This document shows, in pieces, positions 52,529 through 61,544 of a stretch of DNA of 64,000 nucleotides. The notes below the pieces were generated by a model that did no database searches, was not told the DNA's origin, and saw only the letters and a program-made list of their open reading frames with translations. The DNA is from Micavibrio_C sp046294845 (lineage in GTDB: Bacteria; Pseudomonadota; Alphaproteobacteria; Micavibrionales; Micavibrionaceae), in contig JBKBNU010000001.1 in the NCBI GenBank assembly GCA_046294845.1, forward strand, positions 1,178,001-1,242,000. Direction: 5' to 3'. The position numbers and the translations under genes were made by a program. Position 1 is the first letter of the stretch. The number at the start of each line of letters is the position of its first letter.

Positions 52529-52873
52529 TTAAATTCCAGTCGTGGGGCTATGCTGTAAAAGCAGACCCGCAGGGACCTGCAGGGCCTCGGCGATCAGCTT
52601 CAGGGCGGCGATGGAGCCTTGTTTGCGACCTGTCTCGATTTCCGCGAGATAAGGACGGGAAATCTGTGCAGATTTTGCTAGATCTTCCTGCGTTAACCCC
52701 CTGAATTTCCTTATTATTTTAACGGCATTCCCTTGTCCTGCTACCAGTTGGTCTTTCAAGGAATCGGGCAGGGATTCTATATCCCCGTCTTCGCCTGAAA
52801 CCAGACGTCTATATTCATGTAAAGGGACCAGAACATAGGCTTTGCCTTGGATATGGATAAGATCATGCTGCAT
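52529..52873 (-). CDS. XRE-family DNA-binding regulator
   Basis: A 114-residue protein. An N-terminal part resembling antitoxin Phd/YefM ends (KAYVLVPLHEYRRLVSGE) is followed by an XRE helix-turn-helix (about 52-108) with RKFRGLTQEDLAKSAQISRP and YLAEIETGRKQGSIAALKLI. The build is that of a chromosomal antitoxin or small repressor. No toxin gene is next to it: the nearest genes are the nitrilase (convergent) and the gluQ-lpxR frame upstream. AAGGAG lies about seven bases before the ATG. Confidence 0.85.
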   Translation of the reverse strand: MQHDLIHIQGKAYVLVPLHEYRRLVSGEDGDIESLPDSLKDQLVAGQGNAVKIIRKFRGLTQEDLAKSAQISRPYLAEIETGRKQGSIAALKLIAEALQVPAGLLLQHSPTTGI

Positions 52874-52943
52874 GAGAAGCTCCTTTATGTAACTAAAGGC
52901 GATTTTGTTGCTTATAGAAACATATCAGTTGCCGAGGTACGGA

Positions 52944-54851
52944 TCAATAGCGGTAGGACAGGCTGACGCTGCCAAAGAGGGAGGTGTCATCCTGACCCTC
53001 AAATTCCCGTGTCCGGTAGGTCAGACCATAGGACAGGCGGAAATCATCCCAGGTGAAAGCTATCCCTGCGTTGGCATCCCCAACGAAATGTTCTTTATCG
53101 ACGGAGGCGCTATCACGGAAGCTGTTGCCATCAAGGAAGATATTGCGGGCCACGGCACGCCCCTCGACTCCTGCGTAAACAAACCAACTCAGGGCGTCAT
53201 CGGGGGTACCAAAAAATCCGGTGCCGGGAATGGCGGGGCGCACGCGGGGCGGTACGTCCTGTAGGCCATCCCCATAGGGTGACAGATAGATTGTGGCCCC
53301 CGTATTGGCGTATGTGTAGATATTGCCGAGCGTCAGACCTGCTTGTGGTTCAAGGGCCATCCGCAAAGGGCCTGTTCGTGTTTCCCATGCCGCGGGCCAG
53401 CGGCGGTTCCATGAAACCATCAAACCGGGTTCATTATATATCTGGTTGCTCCAGCCACGTGGCAGATCGGCGTTCAGAATTTTATGGACGGTTCTCTGGA
53501 CGGGTTCGCCTGCTGCGGCGGGACCGACAACGCCTGCGGTAAGTTCGATCTCATCAACGTGATTGTCTGTGACGGTGACAAGTCCGGCCGACATGTAAAG
53601 CCATGCCGCCCACGGTCTGTCAGTTGGGACATCTTCACGAATGGTGATATCGGAAGGCGTGTAGAGATTTTGTCCCAACGTATAATAAATACTGGTTGTC
53701 GGGTTGATATCAACAGTCGGAATATAACCGGCAAGATGCTTTATAAAATCGGGAACAGGAGCATAAGCATCAAAATAACTGATGCGGGTGCCGTTGGTAT
53801 AATTTTCATCATGACCGCTACCGATTGAATCGTTTTCGAGCGAAAAAGTAACAAAGCGTGTTCTGGGTGCTGACGTAACAGCCTCGGTGGCTGATTGTTC
53901 AAGCGTAGGGACAGGGCTTTGTGTTTCTGCACTAGCAGACAATGGCAAAGGAAAAAGGAGTCCGATTACAGCCAAAGCACAGGACAGAAGCGGCATTTTG
54001 ATCATGTTCAGGACATCGGTAGGCGATCGTCTTTCAATCTCGCGCAAATGTTGCAGCGTTACCCCTTTATTGCGTTTGGCAAATCTTTTGCCCTCATCGT
54101 CCAGCATCAGGCCGTGATGATGATATTCCGGCGTATCGAGTTTAAGAAGATATTGCAGCAATCTGTGGATGTGCGTGGCGTAGAATAAATCTTCGCCCCG
54201 CGTGACAAGTGTAACACCCTGAATATGGTCATCGACGGTAACGCTTAGATGGTAACTGGTGGCAACATCTTTGCGGGCCAGTACAACATCACCCAGAATT
54301 TCCGGTGTAGCCGTTTGTAAACCCTTGCCATGGTCCAGCCATGTGAGCGGTTCTTTCAGTAGTGCCAGCGCCTTGGTCATATCCAGACGAAAGGCATAGG
54401 GTATGCCGCTTTGCATTTTTTCAATCTGTTGCGCTTCGCTTAAATGGCGGCATGTGCCCGGATAGAGGATGCCTTCGGGGCCATGCGGGGCATAACCGGA
54501 GCGGCCGATTTCTTCCTGAATATCTTTACGCGAGCAGAAACAAGGGTACAGCAATCCTTTATCCTGTAGCGTCGAAAGAGCGGCCTTGAAATCATCCATA
54601 TAGTCGGATTGGCGGCGGACAGGTTCTTCCCATTTCAGCCCCAGCCATGCGAGATCTTCATAAATACCTTTTTCAAAATCCGTGGTGCAACGGGCAGGAT
54701 CGATATCCTCTATCCTGAGGAGAAATTGGCCATCGGATTCACGGGCTTTGTTGTAGGCAAAAAGGGCAGAGTAGGCGTGGCCGAGATGCAAGCGCCCTGT
54801 GGGTGACGGTGCAAAGCGCGTAATTATCTTTTTATGGGCATGATCGGTCAT
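52944..54851 (-). CDS. gluQ: Glutamyl-Q tRNA(Asp) synthetase joined in frame to LpxR-type lipid A deacylase
   Basis: One open frame of 635 residues. Residues 1-282 are a full GluQ: HIGH-type motif RFAPSPTGRLHLGHAYSAL, a zinc-site CFCSRKD with a later YPGTCR, GDVVLARKDVATSYHLSV and the KMSKS-like KRFAKRN; the family's usual end falls at about residue 280. At residue 283 a Met opens a signal peptide (MPLLSCALAVIGLLFPLPLS) and the rest is a DUF2219/LpxR outer-membrane barrel: SLENDSIGSGHDENYTNG, LGQNLYTPSDI, GVVGPAAAGEPVQ and GWSNQIYNEPGL, ending in an aromatic (YRY). No stop separates the two. Internal ATGs at 54005 and 53996 could start LpxR alone, but no good ribosome site is seen. ATG 54851 is preferred over an upstream TTG. 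Confidence 0.88.
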   Translation of the reverse strand: MTDHAHKKIITRFAPSPTGRLHLGHAYSALFAYNKARESDGQFLLRIEDIDPARCTTDFEKGIYEDLAWLGLKWEEPVRRQSDYMDDFKAALSTLQDKGLLYPCFCSRKDIQEEIGRSGYAPHGPEGILYPGTCRHLSEAQQIEKMQSGIPYAFRLDMTKALALLKEPLTWLDHGKGLQTATPEILGDVVLARKDVATSYHLSVTVDDHIQGVTLVTRGEDLFYATHIHRLLQYLLKLDTPEYHHHGLMLDDEGKRFAKRNKGVTLQHLREIERRSPTDVLNMIKMPLLSCALAVIGLLFPLPLSASAETQSPVPTLEQSATEAVTSAPRTRFVTFSLENDSIGSGHDENYTNGTRISYFDAYAPVPDFIKHLAGYIPTVDINPTTSIYYTLGQNLYTPSDITIREDVPTDRPWAAWLYMSAGLVTVTDNHVDEIELTAGVVGPAAAGEPVQRTVHKILNADLPRGWSNQIYNEPGLMVSWNRRWPAAWETRTGPLRMALEPQAGLTLGNIYTYANTGATIYLSPYGDGLQDVPPRVRPAIPGTGFFGTPDDALSWFVYAGVEGRAVARNIFLDGNSFRDSASVDKEHFVGDANAGIAFTWDDFRLSYGLTYRTREFEGQDDTSLFGSVSLSYRY

Positions 54852-54921
54852 AAAGGGCTTGATCTGCTTATGGTTTTCCACGAATTTATAAAGCAAGTAT
54901 CACTATATAGGACTCCTGATC

Positions 54922-56025
54922 TTGAAAATCCAGATATACAGCGTGCTTGTGGCTTGGGTCCGCCTATGGGGGCGTACGTTACGGCAAACGCTGACCAGCC
55001 GTTTCTTCTTAACCTATCTGGTTATCGTGGGTTTGTTTGGTGTGGCCGTCAGAATAATGACCCACCAGTATGGAGCGGGTTTTTCACTGACTATGGCGGC
55101 GTATTCCCAGCCTTTGGGTGTGACGACCATTCTATCCTTATGTTGTTTTCTTTTTGTAAGACTTCTGGTCATTCTGGTAATCGAGCGTCCCCGACGCCCG
55201 ATAGGATTTATTTATCGCGAATTTAAAGACCGATGGTTTGCCCCGCAAAGAATTGTGCAGGGGCTGGCTGTGATGATTTTTATTCCGGTTTTCTTTTCGT
55301 TCTTTACGTCGGCCAAGAATATGATTCCGGCGATCAATCCTTTCTCATGGGATCCTTTTTTTGCCGAAGCTGAAAGAATAATCCATTTTGGCCGCCAGCC
55401 ATGGGAATGGTTACATCCCTTGCTGGGGGCGGCGATTGTCACTTCATGGGTCAGCTTTACCTATAAGACATGGTTTTTCAGCAAATATATGGTGATCCTG
55501 TGGCAAGCCTTTACATTAAGTCATCCCAATTTGCGCGCGCAATTTTTTATTACGATGTGTCTGGCATGGATTGTAAACGGAACTATTCTCGCGATGATTT
55601 TTTCATCGGCGGGCCCCTGTTATTTTGATTATTTTTATCCCGATTTGGCCAACCCCTACGAAGGTTTGATGAATTATCTGCGGGAGAGTGACAAGATTCA
55701 CCGCGTGTATGACCTGTTTGCCATGGATTATTTGCTTAACCAATATCATGAAAAAAAATCGGCATTCTTCTCCGGCATTTCGGCCTTCCCGAGCATGCAT
55801 GTCTCAGTCGCTTTCCTGAATGTATTGTTGGGATGGCGTATCAATAAGGTGCTGGGTGTTTGCTTTACCGCTTATCTATTGGCGATAATGATCGGGTCTG
55901 TTCATATGGGTTGGCATTATGCGGTTGATGGCTATATATCGATTATCATCACATGGATTTTGTGGCTGATAGTCGGGCGTTTTTTCCCTAAAGACAAGAT
56001 TGAAAGTGAAGTAAAAAATGACTGA
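54922..56025 (+). CDS. PAP2-superfamily membrane phosphatase
   Basis: A 367-residue protein with six or more membrane helices. The PAP2 catalytic motifs are SAFPSMHVSVAFLN (second) and GSVHMGWHYAVDGY (third); the first (Lys-Arg) motif is not clear, with KLI/Y..KYMVILWQ a possible area, so it falls in the divergent PAP2_3 group that includes inositol-phosphoceramide-synthase-like enzymes. It probably acts on a lipid phosphate. The start is TTG at 54922 with AGGA nine bases upstream. It diverges from gluQ-lpxR, 70 bases away, and overlaps the next gene by eight bases. Confidence 0.85.
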   Translation: MKIQIYSVLVAWVRLWGRTLRQTLTSRFFLTYLVIVGLFGVAVRIMTHQYGAGFSLTMAAYSQPLGVTTILSLCCFLFVRLLVILVIERPRRPIGFIYREFKDRWFAPQRIVQGLAVMIFIPVFFSFFTSAKNMIPAINPFSWDPFFAEAERIIHFGRQPWEWLHPLLGAAIVTSWVSFTYKTWFFSKYMVILWQAFTLSHPNLRAQFFITMCLAWIVNGTILAMIFSSAGPCYFDYFYPDLANPYEGLMNYLRESDKIHRVYDLFAMDYLLNQYHEKKSAFFSGISAFPSMHVSVAFLNVLLGWRINKVLGVCFTAYLLAIMIGSVHMGWHYAVDGYISIIITWILWLIVGRFFPKDKIESEVKND

Positions 56026-56668
56026 GTTGCGTACATACACATATGGTCCCCGTTCAGGAAATGCACCTAAAAGTCTTGTGATCCTTTTGCACGGGTTGGG
56101 AGCCAATGGTCAGGATTTATTGGGATTGGCCCCTGAGTACGCATCCCAGTTGCCGGATACTGTCTTTGTATCACCGGATGCGCCGTTTCATTGTGATATG
56201 GCACCGATGGGATATCAGTGGTTCAGTTTGCAGGAATGGACACCGGAATCGATTTTAAGGGGGGTGAGAGAGGCTACACCCATCCTGACAGATTTTATTG
56301 AACAGCAAGCTCAAAAATATAATCTTCCGTTAGATCAAGTCGCCTTGGTTGGCTTTTCCCAAGGTACGATGATGAGTTTGTATGTAGGACCACGCCTGTC
56401 CCAAAAAATTGCCGGTATCGTTGGTTATTCGGGTGCCTTCATTGAGGATTCCGATACGGATATGTCTTCAGTGCAAAAGCCGCCCGTGATGTTGATCCAC
56501 GGCATGGCCGATATGGTTGTGCCTGTGACGGCCTATTACCACGCCAAGGACAAGCTGGAGACAGCAGGTTTTTCCGTGGAAGGAGGTACAACGCCGCTAT
56601 TACCCCATTCGATTGATATGCGTGGTATCAAGGATGGCCGTGAATTTTTGGTTCGCGTTTTGGGTTGA
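56018..56668 (+). CDS. Phospholipase/carboxylesterase family hydrolase
   Basis: A 216-residue alpha/beta hydrolase. LVILLHGLGANGQDLLGLA gives the oxyanion loop, the nucleophile Ser is in VALVGFSQGTMMSL, Asp in MLIHGMADMVVPV and His in LLPHSIDM. It belongs to the short YpfH/acyl-protein-thioesterase-like group; substrates are acyl esters. Eight-base overlap with the PAP2 gene suggests coupled expression, so a lipid role is plausible. Confidence 0.92.
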   Translation: MTELRTYTYGPRSGNAPKSLVILLHGLGANGQDLLGLAPEYASQLPDTVFVSPDAPFHCDMAPMGYQWFSLQEWTPESILRGVREATPILTDFIEQQAQKYNLPLDQVALVGFSQGTMMSLYVGPRLSQKIAGIVGYSGAFIEDSDTDMSSVQKPPVMLIHGMADMVVPVTAYYHAKDKLETAGFSVEGGTTPLLPHSIDMRGIKDGREFLVRVLG

Positions 56669-56674
56669 ACCAAA

Positions 56675-59600
56675 TTACTGGTTGGCCAATGTTTGAATTT
56701 CTTCCAGCGTCAGGACCCGGTTATAAATACGCAGTTCGTCAATAATACCGTAGAACGGGTCGCCTGCGTCGCTTCCTGTGCCACCGCCAATAATCAGGTT
56801 ATAGGCAGCATCGCTTCCGGCGCTGCCCCATCCACCATCATTTCCACCTGGTGTTGTATTGACCCCGTTCTTGTAGCCTTCCAGATTTACACCATCACTG
56901 GTGACGCAGAAGTGTTGCCATTGATTATTGGTAACTTGTCCTGAAGGTTCAATATAACCGACACCACCCTGTGATTGGGCAGAGCCACTATAGTACATGT
57001 CCCAGCCGGTCTGGCCCGAACTGTCATATTTATAGGTTATATGCTTGTAGGTACCTGTACCACCCGCGCGCGGATAAACCCAGGCACAAACTGTTCTGGT
57101 AGTCAGGTCATTGATGCTGGCGGCAGCATTGACGTTGACGTAGTCATCAACGCCATCAAAATCAAGGCCGTTGCCGAAGCGTCCGGTGACCCAGTCCGTG
57201 CCGCCATCCATGTTGATCATGGTGCCATGGTTACCGTTACCGGAAGAGTCGGCCACGGCGGTACCGGATGAAGCATCAAATTTCCAGTAACCGACAAGGC
57301 CACTGCTGGGCAGAACGGTTTTCTTGGCGCCCGCACCGCCCGCACCTGTCCAGCTGACGCCGTCGCAATATTGCAATACACCCTCTGTCGAATTGAAAAC
57401 GATGGCACCGGGTTTGCCATCAGGGTTTGAGCACCACGAAGCCTGTGGCAGATGGGTAATACGTGCTTTGCCATCGCCTAGCATCCCTCCGTCACTGGCG
57501 CCCCAACACCATGACTCGCCATTCTGGTTTATGGCGCAGGTTGTATCTTCGGAAGAATGAAGAGATGTCCACTTGCCCCCCCCCGTAATCGGTTGAGGTG
57601 TGTTAAATGATCCGAATCTTTGATTATTGCCGAGAGCGCCGTTCGAGGCCGATCCCCAACACCATATAGTATTATCGCTTTTAAGTGCACAGGTGCTTGC
57701 CAAGCCGGCCCATACGTCAATCCATGTGCCACCGCCCGATATAGATGTCGGAACATTTACATCGGTTGAGTTTCCTGTGCCCAGACGGCCGTTGTCGCCT
57801 TCGCCCCAACACATCAATACTCCATCGGTTCTGATGCCGCAGCTATGCTGGTCGCTCGCCGATATTTTTGTCCATGTGAAGCCACCGGAAACCTGAAAGG
57901 GGGTGGTTTGTTGGGCGGCAGCGCCGCCACCATCGCCCAGACGGCCATTGCCATTATTACCCCAGCACCATCCGGTGCCGTTGGTCTGGACACCGCAGGC
58001 ATGGGAGGCTCCTACACTGATATTTGACCAACTGCCCCCTCCCGATACGATATTTGGGGCCAGATTGTTGCTGGTATCGCCATCCCCAAGGCGGCCATCG
58101 GAACCCCAGCCCCAACACCAGGCGGTATTATCGTTTCTTATACCGCAGTTGGTGCCGGAACTTCCAGTGTCGATCATAATCCATGAGGAACCTGTAACGC
58201 TATTGGTGGCCAGATCAATTGCTGTAGGGGCGTGGCGCTGGGTGGCACCATTGTCGCCCACCTGTCCTCCACTACCAATACCCCAGCACCATCCCGTACC
58301 ATCGGTTTGAATGCCGCAAGTATGAGCGTCGCCTGCACTGATGAATGACCATGAGTAAGATCCGCTTACGGGGCGGGGAATGCTGTGATGGTGACCGTTA
58401 TAAGGGTTCTCGTTACCCAGCCTGCCATTTGCAGGGGACCCCCAGCACCAGCCTGTATTATCGGTTTTAACGCCGCAGCTATGTTCTCCGCCGGCTGTAA
58501 TAGACAGCCAGTCGGCATTATCGGCCACTTTGACGGGGATGGGGCTGTTGCCCGTAGTGTTGTTACCAAAGGCGCTGCCGTTTGATATGCCCGAGCCCGC
58601 AGCATTCCCCCAGCAATATAAGTCGCCTTGTGTACGTGTGGCGCATATCACACTGGCATCATTACTGGCTGAAATGGCGCGCCATGTATTCGGCCCGTAT
58701 ATGGGGGAGGGGGTGGATTGGTTCCATGTATAGTTACCCAGTTCAGCCCAATACCCCCAGCCCCAGCAATAGGCCTGACCGCTACTTTGTATACCGCATG
58801 TGTTGTCGCCGAGCGGGGCGATATCAATCCATGTCGCCCCTCCCGAAATGACGGTGGGGCTGGTGCGTTGGGTTGATGTTCCATCGCCCAGTTTGCCGCC
58901 ATTATCACCCCAGCAATAGCCCGCGCCGGCAAGTGTGATCCCGCAAGTATGAGAGTTGCCTGCTTTGATAGTTTGCCATTTATGTCCTCCTGTTACGGCA
59001 GCCGGAGATGTAATTGAGCCTCCACCAGAAGCCCCATTCCCCAATTTGCCGTACTGTTCGGCGCCCCAGCAATAACCGTCGTCATTGCTGATAATCCCAC
59101 AGGCGTGGTTATTACCACCCGTGCTAATGCTTTTCCAAGTATAGCCACCAGCAATCGCTTGCGGTGTCGAGAATGTACTTCCCAGAGATCCGCCAATACC
59201 CAGACGGCCGTTTGTGTTCAGGCCCCAGCAATAGCCCGCGCCATCGGTGCGCACGCCGCATGAAAATCCGGCGCCGCCAGCGGATATCATTGCCCATGAA
59301 TGTCCGCCGCTTACAGCCACTGGTATTGTTTCGGTACCTGATGTAGAGCTGTTACCCAAACGCCCTTCGGTTTCACTTCCCCAGCACCAGCCGGTATTGT
59401 TATCACGAACGCCGCAGCTGTGACCTTCTCCGGCACTGATGTATATCCAGCGGGAGCCGGTAGTATTTGATGTATCTACTTTGGTTGGTGTACGAACTTC
59501 GCCAGTGCTGCCATGACCGATCTTACCGTATGTGCCACTACTCCAGTGACTGGCACCCCAGCACCAGGCCGTACCGTCACTTTTCTTTATGCCACAAGTG

Positions 59601-59938
59601 TGAATATTCCCGACGCTGACCATTTCCCATTCATCACCGCCCTCAACCGGTCCCATAGCTTTGTGAACGTTGCCGACGCACCCCTGAAGCACGCGATGAT
59701 CCTGATTGTAGAGAATATCCCCTTCATTGGCGCTGGGGTTGGTGCAGCCGCCCGCACCGCTTCCGGGCTGGTTCATGGCAATCCAGTTGGTGTCATTGCA
59801 ATATTGGAAAGTTTTTTCCGTACCATTATAAACCACATCGCCCGCGTTTCCGGCCGGCGCAGAGCAGGCAGCCCAAACCGGCTGCGCCGTCATCAGCATG
59901 AACATAAAGACGAGTATGGCACCAAGGCGCTTTGTCAT
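56675..59938 (-). CDS. Secreted 14-repeat RCC1 propeller protein with C-terminal LamG domain
   Basis: A 1087-residue exported protein. Signal peptide: RLGAILVFMFMLMTAQPVWA. Then come two copies of a Cys-framed module (CSAPAGNAGDVVYNG...FQYC; CTNPSANEGDILYNQ...LQGC). From about 100 to 830 I count 14 RCC1/ATS1-type repeats, each with a pattern like HSCGVRTDGxGYCWGxNxxGRLG and two Cys; 14 would make two seven-bladed propellers. A third copy of the Cys-framed module (coding bases near 57340-57433) links to a LamG/concanavalin-like domain (GYWKFDASSGTAVADSSGNG, GNGLDFDGVDDYVNV). It is likely a surface or secreted adhesin. A TTG at 59950 with AGGGG nearby is an alternative start. Confidence 0.85.
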   Translation of the reverse strand: MTKRLGAILVFMFMLMTAQPVWAACSAPAGNAGDVVYNGTEKTFQYCNDTNWIAMNQPGSGAGGCTNPSANEGDILYNQDHRVLQGCVGNVHKAMGPVEGGDEWEMVSVGNIHTCGIKKSDGTAWCWGASHWSSGTYGKIGHGSTGEVRTPTKVDTSNTTGSRWIYISAGEGHSCGVRDNNTGWCWGSETEGRLGNSSTSGTETIPVAVSGGHSWAMISAGGAGFSCGVRTDGAGYCWGLNTNGRLGIGGSLGSTFSTPQAIAGGYTWKSISTGGNNHACGIISNDDGYCWGAEQYGKLGNGASGGGSITSPAAVTGGHKWQTIKAGNSHTCGITLAGAGYCWGDNGGKLGDGTSTQRTSPTVISGGATWIDIAPLGDNTCGIQSSGQAYCWGWGYWAELGNYTWNQSTPSPIYGPNTWRAISASNDASVICATRTQGDLYCWGNAAGSGISNGSAFGNNTTGNSPIPVKVADNADWLSITAGGEHSCGVKTDNTGWCWGSPANGRLGNENPYNGHHHSIPRPVSGSYSWSFISAGDAHTCGIQTDGTGWCWGIGSGGQVGDNGATQRHAPTAIDLATNSVTGSSWIMIDTGSSGTNCGIRNDNTAWCWGWGSDGRLGDGDTSNNLAPNIVSGGGSWSNISVGASHACGVQTNGTGWCWGNNGNGRLGDGGGAAAQQTTPFQVSGGFTWTKISASDQHSCGIRTDGVLMCWGEGDNGRLGTGNSTDVNVPTSISGGGTWIDVWAGLASTCALKSDNTIWCWGSASNGALGNNQRFGSFNTPQPITGGGKWTSLHSSEDTTCAINQNGESWCWGASDGGMLGDGKARITHLPQASWCSNPDGKPGAIVFNSTEGVLQYCDGVSWTGAGGAGAKKTVLPSSGLVGYWKFDASSGTAVADSSGNGNHGTMINMDGGTDWVTGRFGNGLDFDGVDDYVNVNAAASINDLTTRTVCAWVYPRAGGTGTYKHITYKYDSSGQTGWDMYYSGSAQSQGGVGYIEPSGQVTNNQWQHFCVTSDGVNLEGYKNGVNTTPGGNDGGWGSAGSDAAYNLIIGGGTGSDAGDPFYGIIDELRIYNRVLTLEEIQTLANQ

Positions 59939-60302
59939 GGAAATCGGCAATGTCCCCTAAAAAACCCCATAACACCTTTGGGGCAAACAATAATTCTCCC
60001 TTTATTAATGTAGCCTGTGCTCTCTCAATAATTGATTAAGCACCGCTCAGGAATAGAAGGGTTGAGACCCCAAGGATAGTCGATGGCGCGGGGGCCGCAA
60101 GGCTATAAAACGCTGAAAATCAGGAGATGTGGATAGGTTGAAAGTTATTGAAAATCTTTACTTTTCCTTAAGTCTTGAAATTATATTGCCGTGAAAGATT
60201 GTTGCTTGAAATATTTTTCATAATTAATGCATCGCAACAACGAAATCTTAACCAAAACGGTGTAACGCAACCAAAAATTGCTGTACAATACATCTATAAA
60301 AG
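59939..60302 (+). other. Intergenic region between the RCC1 gene and the HNH leader
   Basis: This stretch diverges into the RCC1 gene on the left and the HNH gene on the right. It is AT-rich towards the right. Seen: a single TTAACC element (60249-60254, a CtrA half-site-like sequence without a partner at the right distance), and TACAAT (60284-60289) and TATAAA (60295-60300) as weak -10 candidates. No open frame with recognisable content and no tRNA was found. Confidence 0.4.
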
Positions 60303-60309
60303 GTGCACA

Positions 60310-60375
60310 GCGAGACCCTCGCGGAAATGCGGCACATCATGCCAGTAAAGGCAAGCCTTCATGGGGGTCTCCCCC
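60310..60375 (+). promoter_or_regulatory. Four-hairpin leader upstream of the HNH nuclease gene
   Basis: Four short perfect stems follow one another: GCGAG/CTCGC (60310-60322), GGCA/TGCC (60331-60343), AAGGC/GCCTT (60348-60359) and GGGGG/CCCCC (60363-60375). The start of the HNH gene is 32 bases further on, with AAGGAG at 60394-60399. The density of stems is far above the neighbouring sequence and suggests a structured 5' leader or a small RNA. No known riboswitch class was recognised. Confidence 0.45.
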
Positions 60376-60406
60376 GCGGCCAGCGGGTTGCAGAAGGAGC
60401 ATGGAC

Positions 60407-60997
60407 ATGATGGAGCGTACGTATAACAGCAGTAGTATTATAAGGCCTCTCGAACAGTGCCCCGCACTGATACTCAATGCGGATTTTAGACCTTTGTCTT
60501 ATTTTCCCTTATCGATATGGCCTTGGCAGGAAGCTGTGAAGGCCATTTTTCGTGAATCGGTCGTCGTGATTTCCGAATATGAACGGGTTGTGCGGTCGCC
60601 CACACAGGAACTGCGGTTACCGAGTGTGCTAGCCTTGAAAGAATATGTTCCTTCGGCAAGAAAACCCGCTTTTACAAGATTTAATGTGTTTCTGCGCGAT
60701 AACTGGGAGTGCCAGTATTGTGGTGACTCTTTCCGGACAAGTGATCTGACATTCGATCATGTTATTCCGAAATCGCGCGGTGGCAGGACATCCTGGGACA
60801 ATATCGTCACGGCTTGTCATGACTGCAACCTCTTGAAGGGAAGCTATATGCCGCATGAATGCAGCATGTATCCCCGAACAGAGCCAAGGCAGCCGACAGT
60901 CTACGAACTCCAGGATCACGGAAGAAGATTCCCGCCAAACTTTCTTCATGAAAGTTGGAGGGATTTTCTGTACTGGGATACAGAGCTGGTTGACTAG
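60407..60997 (+). CDS. HNH endonuclease family protein
   Basis: A 196-residue protein. The first half (LNADFRPLSYFPLSIWPWQE, EYERVVRSPTQELRLPSVLA) is the conserved front part of a widespread bacterial HNH group; the second half has the zinc and nuclease motifs CQYCGDSF, LTFDHVIPKSRGG, WDNIVTACHDCNLLKG. Genes of this group occur as single chromosomal copies in many alphaproteobacteria, role unclear. ATG 60407 is chosen because AAGGAG lies seven bases upstream; ATG 60401 and 60410 are close options. Confidence 0.9.
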   Translation: MMERTYNSSSIIRPLEQCPALILNADFRPLSYFPLSIWPWQEAVKAIFRESVVVISEYERVVRSPTQELRLPSVLALKEYVPSARKPAFTRFNVFLRDNWECQYCGDSFRTSDLTFDHVIPKSRGGRTSWDNIVTACHDCNLLKGSYMPHECSMYPRTEPRQPTVYELQDHGRRFPPNFLHESWRDFLYWDTELVD

Positions 60998-61036
60998 CGC
61001 TGGTTTCCGGTACTTCCAAACAACAAGGAGGTTGTC

Positions 61037-61390
61037 ATGTTTGGGAAACTCACGGACGTAAGCGTAAAGCGGGACTTTGTCGGCGCTTTTATGTTCTACG
61101 TAGCCAATGTCGTTATGCTCGCCGGTATTTCGGCTGTTCTGATTCATGCCTTTGGCATGTTCGGGGTAGTGGAAGGCGTATCCGGCAATATATTCGATGG
61201 CGGCGATGTTCATACGCAGATCGGATCTTTGTTCGTCCTGTGGCTGGGCGGCACGATCCTGACCAAGAGAGGACTTACCAGCGATACGATGTCTATCATC
61301 ATCGTGATGGTTGGTCTTTATCTGGCCTGGACATCAAGTGTGTTCTTGGGACTTGTACCCTTGGCGCTGCTGACCACGATCAGCAAATAG
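61037..61390 (+). CDS. Small membrane protein with three to four helices
   Basis: A 117-residue protein with hydrophobic segments at about 15-38 (FVGAFMFYVANVVMLAGIS), 60-76, 83-96 and 98-113. AAGGAGG lies 5-6 bases before the ATG. No family recognised. The N-terminal part (MFGKLTD...RDFVGAFMFYVANVV) resembles the 40-residue protein encoded at 61545-61667. A strong terminator follows at 61412-61446. Confidence 0.6.
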   Translation: MFGKLTDVSVKRDFVGAFMFYVANVVMLAGISAVLIHAFGMFGVVEGVSGNIFDGGDVHTQIGSLFVLWLGGTILTKRGLTSDTMSIIIVMVGLYLAWTSSVFLGLVPLALLTTISK

Positions 61391-61411
61391 TGCGACTTAA
61401 AATAACTCCAC

Positions 61412-61446
61412 AAAAGCCGGATGGGTTTAAGGCGCATCCGGCTTTT
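61412..61446 (+). terminator. Rho-independent terminator
   Basis: AAAAGCCGGATG (61412-61423) pairs perfectly over 12 bases with CATCCGGCTTTT (61435-61446), loop of 11. The A- and T-runs allow action on both strands. It ends the transcript of the small membrane protein gene and possibly HNH. Confidence 0.88.
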
Positions 61447-61544
61447 CTTTTGATCAATATTTTTCGTTGATAAATCTTGATTTTTTGAGCATGAGGCTCT
61501 AGAAATGCTGAATTCACAAGCATTTTTTAGACGGATTGTTTTTT

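Noticed and set aside
52529..52873. Toxin-antitoxin module
   Set aside because: The XRE protein has an antitoxin-like build but neither neighbour encodes a recognisable small toxin.
56675..59938. Regular DNA repeats that might suggest a CRISPR array or satellite
   Set aside because: Period and variation follow the RCC1 protein repeats; there are no identical short repeats with unique spacers.
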